A stretch of DNA of 12,320 nt from CAJQQK01 sp051010015 (GTDB taxonomy: Bacteria; Pseudomonadota; Alphaproteobacteria; Rhizobiales; Hyphomicrobiaceae), in assembly GCA_051010015.1 (NCBI GenBank), contig JBPCVZ010000169.1, positions 1 through 12,320 on the forward strand. Direction: 5' to 3'. The notes under the pieces were generated by a model. The model did not search any database, was not told the DNA's origin, and saw nothing but the letters and a program-made list of their open reading frames with translations. Positions 1-7,000 of this stretch are shown here, piece by piece (position 1 is the first letter of the stretch; every line of letters begins with the position of its first letter). Position numbers and translations under genes: made by a program.

Positions 1-189
1 CTCAACACCAAGGTTTCGGCCACCGGGATCGGCCTTGGCGGCGCCGTCATAATCAATTTCGTGACCATCCTGTCCCTCATTGGCACGATTATTCTTGGCA
101 GCGTCACCACGCGACGCGGGCTTTTACTGATTTGGTCAATGTGTCTGGTACTGATTTTCTTGACGCTTTTCGAAATCGCAAACGCTTAG
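1..189 (+). CDS. C-terminal end of a membrane protein (partial)
   Basis: Frame 1 is open from the first base to a TAG at 187-189, giving 62 residues with no start inside the window. Two strongly hydrophobic stretches are visible. The first follows a Gly-rich ATGIGLGGAV segment, at about residues 10-35; the second is at about residues 41-59. A short basic turn (TTRRG) separates them, and the protein ends in IANA. This is what the last two membrane helices of a polytopic protein look like. The ATGIGLG segment loosely resembles the loop before helix 11 of MFS transporters, but a polysaccharide flippase or polymerase is equally possible. It lies 158 bp before the acetyltransferase gene on the same strand, so the two may belong to one surface-polysaccharide locus. 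The coding call rests on the open frame and hydrophobicity; the family is unknown. Confidence 0.55.
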   Translation, partial: LNTKVSATGIGLGGAVIINFVTILSLIGTIILGSVTTRRGLLLIWSMCLVLIFLTLFEIANA

Positions 190-219
190 AGAGCACGTCA
201 CCGTCGAATCTGATCGTTA

Positions 220-238
220 ACCGGTGCCGGCGACCGGT
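220..238. repeat. Twin ACCGGT palindromes upstream of the acetyltransferase gene
   Basis: ACCGGT at 220-225 is repeated at 233-238 with a 7-base spacer (GCCGGCG). ACCGGT is itself palindromic, so the pair is both a direct and an inverted repeat and could form a small hairpin or a dimeric operator. It lies 110 bp before the chosen start at 348, in the gap after the partial membrane protein. In GC-rich DNA this could be chance. Confidence 0.25.
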
Positions 239-347
239 ATGGCACACGGATTGCTCGATTGAGGCGGCAGGACGAAGTGGTCGATCGCTGCCGGACGGTC
301 GCAACGCCCCGCCAGACACATCAAAATCATTGCTTCCAAGGTCCAAG

Positions 348-1595
348 ATGTCCGTTGCCGCGCGTTTGGTTAATCGATCGAGCATCGCCGCCACCGCTTC
401 GCCTCACATCGCCGAGGCGGACCGCAGGGGGACCCGGCCCTATTGCGCCGGACTCTCGATTGAGCTCATCAGCGATCTCGAAACCTTCCAAGACCTGGAG
501 CAGGATTGGAACACGTTAATCTGCGCCAATCGCACGAACCAACTCGCCTTTCAGTCTTTCACCTGGATGCGCTCCTGGCTGACGACGTATTTGCGGTGCA
601 GCAAAGATCAAGCGCACACGGTTTCCATCGTCACAGCGCGGGTTAATGGTCAATTGCGTCTCATCTGTCCCTTCGCAATCCAGACGGTTCTCGGCGTAAC
701 CAGTCTGACTTGGCTTGGCGAGCCAGCATCGCAGTATGGCGACATCCTGTCGTGCAGGGACGATGTATCACCCGACTTGATCAACGCGACGCTTGGCTTC
801 GCGATCGATAAACTGCAGCCGGATGTAATTCACCTGCGCAAAGTCCGTGACGACGCTGCAATCCTACCCTGGCTCACCGCTCAAAAGGCGGTGCGAACGG
901 CAATCGACGAAGCCCCGTACCTGAACTTCCGCGGCGCGGCATCGTTTGATGCCTACTGCAGCAAATACACGGGCAAGGCGCGCAAGAATCGGCGTCGCCT
1001 TCGTCGCCGTTTGAATGAGGCCGGTCCGGTATCCACGACCGTGTTGCGGCCGGGCGCCGCGGCGCGCGACGCCATCCACATCGGGCTTGCGTTCAAGCAG
1101 ACATGGTTGATTGAACGTGGATTTGTTTCTTCTGCGTTGCGCGATCCACACATGCCCGACTTCCTGGCACACTTCGTCAGCCAGCCTGACGATCATGCGG
1201 CTGCTTTTGTTTCAATCATGCATTGCGCTGAGACACCTGTCAGCGTGCAATTCGGCATCATCGCCAATCACCGCCTCGCCCTGCACATGATCGCCTACAA
1301 CCCGAAGACCGAGAAATCCGGTGCCGGCGTTTTGCATATCGAGGACACCATTTCGTATTGCATTGAGAACGATTTGTCAGAGATGGATTTCCTGGCGCCC
1401 AACGCACCTTACAAGCAAACCTGGGCAGACGCTGCGATACCGGTATGCGATTACGTCGCTCCCCGCACGCTCAAAGGACGAGTCTATGCACAAGGCTACC
1501 TGTGCAGCACCCGCGATGTCCTCAAGACCCAGATTCAGGCGCTGCCGCTTGGCATTCGTCAAAGTATCGCCAAGCGCATTCAGAAACCCCTGTGA
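348..1595 (+). CDS. GNAT acetyltransferase of the CelD/BcsL type
   Basis: A 415-residue protein resembling the CelD/BcsL acetyltransferases (Acetyltransf_6 fold), which are usually found in exopolysaccharide or cellulose gene clusters and are thought to acylate sugars or lipid-linked precursors in the cytoplasm. Features seen: an N-terminal family-typical stretch from about residue 36 (SIELISDLETFQDLEQDW), then an FQSFTWMRSWL segment; a strongly basic RKNRRRLRRRL run near residues 213-223 at the start of the GNAT-like half; and the C-terminal MDFLAPNAPYKQTWAD motif, where such proteins carry a D-F-x-x-G/N-x-x-x-Y-K signature. No signal peptide or membrane helix is seen. The frame is open further upstream from a TTG at 132, but that would overlap the previous gene by 58 bp. 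ATG 348 is the only in-frame ATG before the domain and has AAGG about 8 bases upstream. Substrate is unknown. Confidence 0.8.
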   Translation: MSVAARLVNRSSIAATASPHIAEADRRGTRPYCAGLSIELISDLETFQDLEQDWNTLICANRTNQLAFQSFTWMRSWLTTYLRCSKDQAHTVSIVTARVNGQLRLICPFAIQTVLGVTSLTWLGEPASQYGDILSCRDDVSPDLINATLGFAIDKLQPDVIHLRKVRDDAAILPWLTAQKAVRTAIDEAPYLNFRGAASFDAYCSKYTGKARKNRRRLRRRLNEAGPVSTTVLRPGAAARDAIHIGLAFKQTWLIERGFVSSALRDPHMPDFLAHFVSQPDDHAAAFVSIMHCAETPVSVQFGIIANHRLALHMIAYNPKTEKSGAGVLHIEDTISYCIENDLSEMDFLAPNAPYKQTWADAAIPVCDYVAPRTLKGRVYAQGYLCSTRDVLKTQIQALPLGIRQSIAKRIQKPL

Positions 1596-1654
1596 AACGG
1601 TGTCTCGAGTTCCATGCTTGAGTAAAAGAGCCGCCCGCCCAACAAACGAAGAGC

Positions 1655-2716
1655 TTAGTCACGCACACCCAGCTTCTTTTGCAGGCTGGACGACGATGTC
1701 GTGTATTGGAATAGCAGCTTCTTGTCAGGATAAATGTAGCTGTGCGCCTTTTGGGCCATTAGTGCAGCCTCATGGAAGCCTGACAGGATGAGTTTCAGCT
1801 TGCCCGGATAGGTGTTGATGTCACCAATCGCGAATATTCTGGACTCGCTGGTCTCGAATTTCTCGGTATCGACCGGAATAAGGTTCTCATCCAGATTGAG
1901 GCCCCAGTCGGCAACCGGCCCAAGTTTCATGGTCAAACCAAAGAACGGCAGCAGGCGATCGCAAACGATCGTCTCGACAGCCGTTTTGGTCTTCACAGTC
2001 GCCGAGGACAGAATGCCATCATCGCCATGGAGTTCTTGCACCTGACCGATCACCAGTCGCATCTTGTCGGCAGCCACCAGCGCACGCATCTGCTCAACCG
2101 TATGCGGCGCCGCCCGGAAATCATCGCGCCGGTGCATCAGGGTCAAACTCTTGACAACCGGCTGCAGGCTAAGCGTCCAATCCAGTGCGGAGTCGCCGCC
2201 ACCGACAATCAAAACGTCACGATCTCGGAAAGCTTCCATCCGGCGCACCGAATAGAACACGGACTTACCTTCGTAATGTTCAATGTCCTTCAGTGGCGGG
2301 CGCTTCGGCGTGAACGATCCACCGCCGGCAGCTATGATGATCACTTTTGCTCGAAAGACCGTTCCGGCGTCGGTCACCAACTCGAAGCGGTTGTCATCGA
2401 GTCGATGCAACTGGTCGACACGTTCATTGAGATGAAATGTTGGCTCAAACGGCTTGATCTGCTCCATCAGCCGGTCGGTCAGCCCCTGACCGGAGACTTC
2501 CGGCAGCGCCGGTATGTCGTAGATCGGTTTTTCCGGATAGAGTTCAGCGCACTGCCCTCCGGGTTTGTCGAGGATATCGATGAGATCAGCTTTGATGTCG
2601 AGCAGCCCAAGCTCAAAGACGGCAAACAATCCGACCGGGCCAGCCCCAATGATGACAGCATCTGTTTCAATCGGAGCACCGGATTCCACGTCGACTGCTC
2701 CCTGCACTTCGCTCAT
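1655..2716 (-). CDS. Ferredoxin--NADP+ reductase, thioredoxin-reductase-like type
   Basis: A 353-residue FAD enzyme that moves electrons between NADPH and ferredoxin (EC 1.18.1.2), of the TrxR-like class known from Bacillus YumC and Rhodopseudomonas. The N-terminal FAD dinucleotide motif IIGAGPVGLF is at 22-31, and the class signature GGQCAELYPEKPIYDIPA at 53-70. The NADP(H) motif LIVGGGDSALDW is at 169-180, followed by HRRDDFRA at 195-202, whose arginines normally hold the 2'-phosphate. The second FAD segment FAIGDINTYPGKLKLILSGF spans 295-314. The C-terminal tail after about 332 is the extension typical of these reductases. There is no CxxC, which separates it from true thioredoxin reductase. 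ATG 2716 has GGAG about 10 bases upstream. It lies 150 bp downstream of a [2Fe-2S] ferredoxin gene on the same strand, its likely partner. Its 3' end converges on the acetyltransferase gene with a 59-bp gap. Confidence 0.92.
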   Translation of the reverse strand: MSEVQGAVDVESGAPIETDAVIIGAGPVGLFAVFELGLLDIKADLIDILDKPGGQCAELYPEKPIYDIPALPEVSGQGLTDRLMEQIKPFEPTFHLNERVDQLHRLDDNRFELVTDAGTVFRAKVIIIAAGGGSFTPKRPPLKDIEHYEGKSVFYSVRRMEAFRDRDVLIVGGGDSALDWTLSLQPVVKSLTLMHRRDDFRAAPHTVEQMRALVAADKMRLVIGQVQELHGDDGILSSATVKTKTAVETIVCDRLLPFFGLTMKLGPVADWGLNLDENLIPVDTEKFETSESRIFAIGDINTYPGKLKLILSGFHEAALMAQKAHSYIYPDKKLLFQYTTSSSSLQKKLGVRD

Positions 2717-2812
2717 CAGTTGGTCTCCATGACTTCAAACCGCGGCAAATAGGCCCGCAAATGCGCCATCAACCTGAGGTGAATACGCGCTCGATGGCCC
2801 CTGACAACGCGA

Positions 2813-2827
2813 TGACCGGATCGGTCA
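2813..2827. promoter_or_regulatory. 15-bp palindrome between ferredoxin and reductase genes
   Basis: TGACCGGATCGGTCA is a perfect dyad of two 6-base arms around a 3-base centre, in the 150-bp gap between the ferredoxin stop (2867) and the reductase start (2716). It could be an operator giving the reductase its own control, or a small RNA hairpin. No promoter hexamers are obvious beside it, and no U-run follows it on either strand, so a terminator is unlikely. Confidence 0.35.
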
Positions 2828-2866
2828 ATCCGACGTGGCGTCAGCACTCGCCGTTCGTTCAAACTG

Positions 2867-3187
2867 CTAGAATTGCTTTTCCGGGACTTCGACAATGAGG
2901 CCATCGAGGTCGTCTGTCACTTTGATCTGACAGGAAAGCCGGCTTGTATCTCGAATATCAAAGGCAAAATCGAGCATATCTTCTTCCATGTCACTCGGCT
3001 TGCCGGTTTTCTCCGCCCACGCGGCATCAACGTACACATGGCACGTTGCGCAGGCGCAGGCGCCGCCGCACTCCGCCTCAATTCCCGGCACGAGATTGGT
3101 TTTCGCCGCTTCCATTACAGTGACGCCGGCCGCAGCCTCGACGGTTTGCTCTGTGCCATCGGGTTGTTTGAACGTAAGTTTCGCCAT
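2867..3187 (-). CDS. [2Fe-2S] ferredoxin, adrenodoxin type
   Basis: A 106-residue cytoplasmic electron carrier. The cluster ligands are C40, C46, C49 and C86, giving the spacing C-x5-C-x2-C-x36-C of adrenodoxin/putidaredoxin/Isc-type ferredoxins rather than plant-type ones. C44 is an extra cysteine inside the loop. The beta-grasp start (MAKLTFKQPDGTEQTVEA) and the acidic partner-docking helix MEEDMLDFAFDIRDTSRL (67-84) are both present. The frame stays open upstream to 3298, but those 37 residues do not look like ferredoxin, and the MAKLTF start fits the family length. The Shine-Dalgarno is weak. It precedes a ferredoxin-NADP+ reductase, so the two probably form an NADPH-reductase-ferredoxin chain. 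The final acceptor (cytochrome P450, oxygenase or Fe-S/haem biosynthesis) is not in the window. Confidence 0.93.
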   Translation of the reverse strand: MAKLTFKQPDGTEQTVEAAAGVTVMEAAKTNLVPGIEAECGGACACATCHVYVDAAWAEKTGKPSDMEEDMLDFAFDIRDTSRLSCQIKVTDDLDGLIVEVPEKQF

Positions 3188-3306
3188 GCGTTGTGCCGAT
3201 CCAGATCCATGTTGCGAGCTGAGTTTCAATCGGAAGGAGCAAAACGACGTCGTCGGACAGCCGTTCCGGCCGTGCTTGCATGCCCAGCTCAGCCGCAAGC
3301 GATCCA

Positions 3307-3334
3307 GTGATACCAGCTAACTTTCTGATTACAA
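3307..3334 (-). promoter_or_regulatory. Weak promoter candidate for the ferredoxin gene
   Basis: Reading the minus strand, TTGTAA (3334-3329) and TATCAC (3312-3307) lie 16 bp apart, each matching four of six bases of the sigma-70-type consensus. Transcription would start near 3300 and leave a leader of roughly 110 bases before the ferredoxin ATG at 3187. It lies beyond the Hpt stop codon, so it would make ferredoxin transcription independent of the Hpt gene. A match this poor can occur by chance. Confidence 0.2.
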
Positions 3335-3355
3335 GTACTGAACCATTCTGTCGCA

Positions 3356-3387
3356 GAGCGGCACGACGACCGGTCGCATGGCCGCTC
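3356..3387. repeat. 32-nt dyad at the Hpt stop codon (possible hairpin)
   Basis: GAGCGGC (3356-3362) pairs perfectly with GCCGCTC (3381-3387). A second palindrome, CGACCGGTCG (3367-3376), sits inside it with exactly the same centre of symmetry, separated from the arms by unpaired 4-base segments. The structure overlaps the end of the Hpt gene (stop at 3388-3386). On the minus-strand transcript it would be a GC-rich hairpin at the stop codon without a following U-run. It is therefore more likely an RNA-stabilising or attenuating element, or a protein-binding dyad, than a classical intrinsic terminator. Confidence 0.4.
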
Positions 3388-3754
3388 AGAGACACTGGTC
3401 AGACAACACGTTCGGATGGCAAACATTCTTCTTGTTCGCAACTATGCACAGGCGAACTTCCTCAACCGCAGCTTCAATTTCATCGGCCAGCGACTGCCAG
3501 CGTTCCTGCTGACGGCAGCGGTTTTCGGCACGCTCCGCGGCTTCCGCGAGTTTCCAGGCACCGACCGCGCGTGCCGAGCCCTTGATTGTGTGCGCAGCCC
3601 GCATCCAGGCTTCCGCGTCTCCGCTATTGCGCAGCATGGCAACCGTCTCTGGAACCTGGCCGATGAACAAACCAAGCACTTCCTGTTCGAGCACAGCGTC
3701 GCCCATTGTGTAGCGAGCCAGATGAGCGCGATCGAGTATTTCCGGGCTTTCCAT
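3386..3754 (-). CDS. Single-domain histidine phosphotransfer (Hpt) protein
   Basis: A 122-residue protein consisting of essentially one Hpt domain, the four-helix module that relays phosphate between response-regulator receivers or from hybrid kinases in multistep phosphorelays. The phosphoacceptor is H55 within AAHTIKGSARAVGAWKLA (53-70), matching the family H-x-x-K-G-S/A pattern. The lead-in HLARYTMGDAVLEQEVLGLF (11-30) is typical of alphaproteobacterial Hpt proteins. No kinase, receiver or membrane segment is fused to it, and no kinase or response regulator lies nearby, so it is an orphan Hpt. The start at 3754 keeps the whole first helix but lacks a clear Shine-Dalgarno. It is transcribed divergently from the GPR-like gene across 333 bp and lies upstream of the ferredoxin gene on the same strand (198-bp gap). 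Its partners cannot be told from the sequence. Confidence 0.88.
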   Translation of the reverse strand: MESPEILDRAHLARYTMGDAVLEQEVLGLFIGQVPETVAMLRNSGDAEAWMRAAHTIKGSARAVGAWKLAEAAERAENRCRQQERWQSLADEIEAAVEEVRLCIVANKKNVCHPNVLSDQCL

Positions 3755-4087
3755 AGCAATAGTGCTTTCGACAGGGCCGTTGCTGGCGGCGATCGTAGGT
3801 CGTGACCTTCAAAATATGGCTAACGTCGGTGTTTAAATTTGTATGAATCCTGAAGGAATTTGGTAAGACTTCTCCACAGTCCGATGTCGCTCGAACCATG
3901 TTTCGCCGCAAAACCGCTCTATGCCCGAAAAGCGTGGTGATATATGACACATCAGGAATGGGTGACGATGGTTGAGGTTGTTGGGTGAGCACCTGACGTT
4001 GCGGTCGATGCATTAGGTATTTTAGGGTGTGCTGGGGCTCGCCGGCGGCGGACATCGAGTAGGGGGGCTCCTGGGGGGGCCGCGGGT
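3755..4087. other. Divergent intergenic region between Hpt and GPR-like genes
   Basis: This 333-bp stretch separates two divergently transcribed genes and should hold both promoters. It has an AT-rich patch at about 3809-3875, including TTTAAATTT at 3833-3841. A CtrA-like but imperfect TTAA-N7-TGAA lies at 3834-3848. A loose inverted repeat, CCTTCA/TGAAGG, spans about 3807-3857. The last 35 bp are G-rich, with two runs of six to seven G's just before the GPR-like start; one of these may act as the ribosome binding site. No -35/-10 pair is convincing, and reading frames crossing it show no recognisable protein. Confidence 0.5.
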
Positions 4088-7000
4088 ATGGACAAGAAAG
4101 AGCAAGGCTTGCCGGCCGAGAAGGAGGCAAAAGCGGCCTCCGCGAAGCCGGCGCGCACCAAGCGGGGGCGCAAGAGCGCGACCGCGACGCGTGCTCGCGC
4201 GCCCGCCGACGCCAAATCCTCCAACAAGAAAGTCCCGCCACGCCTCAGCGACCTGCCGCCGCTGGAACTACCGGATCAACTTGCCACCACGCCGAAAGGT
4301 TCTGCTGCGAAAGCCACCGAGAAACCGAAAGCCCCACCGCCCCTCCCGGAGAAGAATGCGGCTGCCGCCAGCAGGCCCCCAAAGCTTCCGTCGACGGCAA
4401 CCGCCGAGAGCAAGCCACCGAAGTTCACCTCGTCATCGAGTCCAAATCAGCCACGGGACTTATCGCCGGCAAGCGCCGACGACAAACCAGCCGACACCGC
4501 CGCCACTGGATCGACGCCACTGGCAAAGGGCAAACCCGCGCTTCGGCCGGCAGAAAACATCAAACGACCGAAGCCGCCGACGGCTCAACCACGTGCGCCG
4601 AGCAAGCCATCCAACCCACCGCCGCCGCCAGCCGATACACCGCGCCCAACCGCCACAGCTGCGCCAAAACCACCGGCTGCGCCACCACCACCCACGATCC
4701 AGCCATCACTTCCTGTGCGGGGCAATGCAGCCGTCGCCGCAAAGCCCGCTTACGACGAACCCATATCGGTCGCCGTCGCACCAGCAAAAGCGACACCGCT
4801 TCCCGACGACGTCGAGAGCAAGCCTCCCGAACCGCGGCGGGCAGCAAGGCGGCGCCCGGCAGGACCGCCGCGTGACCGTATTGCCGCCAATGACGACGCA
4901 CCGTCGATCGGTGGCCTGATCTACGCACTCAATCAGCGCCCTTCCAAAAAACCGTTCGTCTATGCAGCGGCCGGTAGCGGCTTTTGGGTTGTTCTCGCAC
5001 TCGCATTCGCTTTTGCATTCATGCCGAGCAACGGCGGCGGAGTTACCGGCGTAATCGCCAACCCATGGTTCCCAACGCTGATCGCAACCATCCTGGGCCC
5101 GATCGCACTGTTCGGCTTTCTTGCGCTGCTGGCGTGGCGAACCGAAGAGTTGCACATGCGATCGACGGCGATGACGGAAGTTGCGGTGCGGCTCGCCGAA
5201 CCCGATCGGATGGCGGAACAATCAATCGCCTCACTTGGCCAAGCCGTCCGCCGGCAGGTCTCTTTCATGAACGACGCCGTTTCGCGCGCACTTGGCCGCG
5301 CCGGCGAACTGGAAGCCCTCGTCCACAACGAAGTCAGCGCACTTGAGCATTCCTATGAGGAAAACGAGCGCAAGATCCGCGGATTGATCCACGAACTGTC
5401 GAATGAACGCCACTCACTGGTCAATACTGGCGGGCAATTCGAACATTCGCTGCAGCGCATGAGCGTCGAAATTCCCACGCTCATGGCCCAGCTCAGCGAA
5501 CAGCAACTTAAGCTGACGAACATAATCGAGGGCGCCGGTCACAACCTTTCACAGCTCGAGAACGCCCTGGCCACGCAGACCGGCCGGTTCGAAAGCTCAC
5601 TGGGCGATAATACCACCCGGCTTGAGACGGTTCTCACAGACTATACGGAGGTTCTCGGCTCTACGATCGGATCACGCACCGATAACATGCAGCAAATGCT
5701 GAGCGGTTATACCGAAGCCCTCGGCACCGCCTTGGATTCGCGCGCCGACGGCATTCAGCAGGTTCTCGGCGGCTATACCGAAGCACTGGGCAGCGCCCTT
5801 GAATCGCGTTCAAGCCAATTGCAAACGATGCTCGAAGACAAGCGCGATGCAATCGAAACAAACGTCAACGCGCTACGCTCGACGGTGGAAACCAATGTCG
5901 GTCAGCTGCAAAACTCCGTTGAAAAGCATGTTGGCAATCTGCAGCACTCTGTCGACGAGAAAACCGAGGCGCTGCAACAGTCCGTCGACCGAAATACCAA
6001 CCGTATCAGCGAATCTCTGACGGACAGCACGGAGACTTTGCAAACCGTTTTCGAGGAATACGCCCTCGCCCTTGATACGACACTGGCCAATCGCGCCGAG
6101 GCGCTCGACTCGCAACTCGTCGAGCGCACCAAGGCGCTCGATGACGCGTTCAGCGAACGTTTGCGCTTGTTCGATGAATCCGTCCTGCGCTCGACAATGG
6201 CGATCGACAGCGCCGTTGGTGAAAACACCAAATCGCTGACCAACGCGATGGAAGTCCACGCGCGTCAGCTGAGTGACTCGATTGCCAGTCAGGCCGCGGA
6301 ACTTGATGACACCTTGATGAACGGTATCAACTCCGTGCGATCAACCAGCGAGAATATCTCTCGCCAATCGATCAAGGCCATCGAGGGGCTGGCCGGTCAG
6401 TCGGATCTGTTGCGCAACGTATCAGAGAACCTGCTCACGCAGATCAATTCGGTGACCAATCGTTTCGAAAACCAGGGCCAGGCCATTATGCGTTCGGCCA
6501 ATGCCCTCGAGACCACCAATAGCAAGATCGAGCGCTCGCTGGCCGGGCGCACGGACGATCTCAACAAGACCCTCGAGCGCATGTCCGGGAAGGCCGCCGA
6601 ACTGTCGGATGTCGTCGAGGGATACTCGACATCACTTGAAGGCTCGTTGTCCGGAGCCCAACAGCGCGCACGCATGATCGCCGACGAAATTTCGAGGGAA
6701 ACCGAGGCACGCTCGCGCAGCGCATTGGATGACCTGCAACGTGTCAAACTCGAAGCATCGCGTGAGACCGACCGTGCACTTGAAGAACTGCGCCAGGAGT
6801 TCTCGAACGTTTCGCAAGAAGTGACGCATCGCCTTGGCGCGCTCACCAACCAGTTTTCGACGGCGACAGGCGCGGTGCGTGAGCAGGCCGCCGCAGCAGC
6901 CCGAGATCTCGAACAGGAGCAGGAGCGCCTCAAGCAGCAACTTGATCGTCTGCCGGGCGCCACCGAGGAAACCGCGAGGCACATGCGACGGGCGCTTGGC

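Noticed and set aside
1606..1626. A possible hairpin (CTCGAG/CTTGAG) between the convergent acetyltransferase and reductase genes, considered as a terminator.
   Set aside because: The stem is only 6 bp with a wobble pair, and no T-run follows on either strand.
2027..2752. A 241-codon frame on the plus strand opposite the ferredoxin reductase.
   Set aside because: It is antisense to a gene with clear FAD and NADP motifs, and its translation has no family features.
2716..2904. A 62-codon minus-strand frame filling the ferredoxin-reductase gap and ending in a TGATG overlap with the reductase start.
   Set aside because: The overlap looks like coupling, but the protein is an Arg/Ser-rich string without family resemblance and overlaps the ferredoxin 3' end by 38 bp.
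4061..4079. Two runs of six and seven G's before the GPR-like start, considered as a G-quadruplex.
   Set aside because: Only two long G-runs are close together; the other short G-runs are too far away for a standard quadruplex, and a G-rich ribosome binding region explains them better.
3624..4241. A 205-codon minus-strand frame across the Hpt-GPR intergenic region.
   Set aside because: It overlaps both the Hpt gene in another frame and the GPR-like N-terminus in antisense, and has no recognisable sequence.
4029..4919. A 296-codon open frame overlapping the start of the GPR-like gene in another frame, rich in Arg, Pro and His.
   Set aside because: It is the frame shadow of the Ala/Pro/Lys-rich N-terminus; its composition follows from the skewed codons, it has no recognisable domain and it ends inside the real gene.
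6397..6984. A 195-codon Ser/Arg/Cys-rich frame antisense to the coiled-coil rod.
   Set aside because: Composition is the reverse-strand image of Glu/Leu/Ala-rich coiled-coil codons; no start signal or domain.
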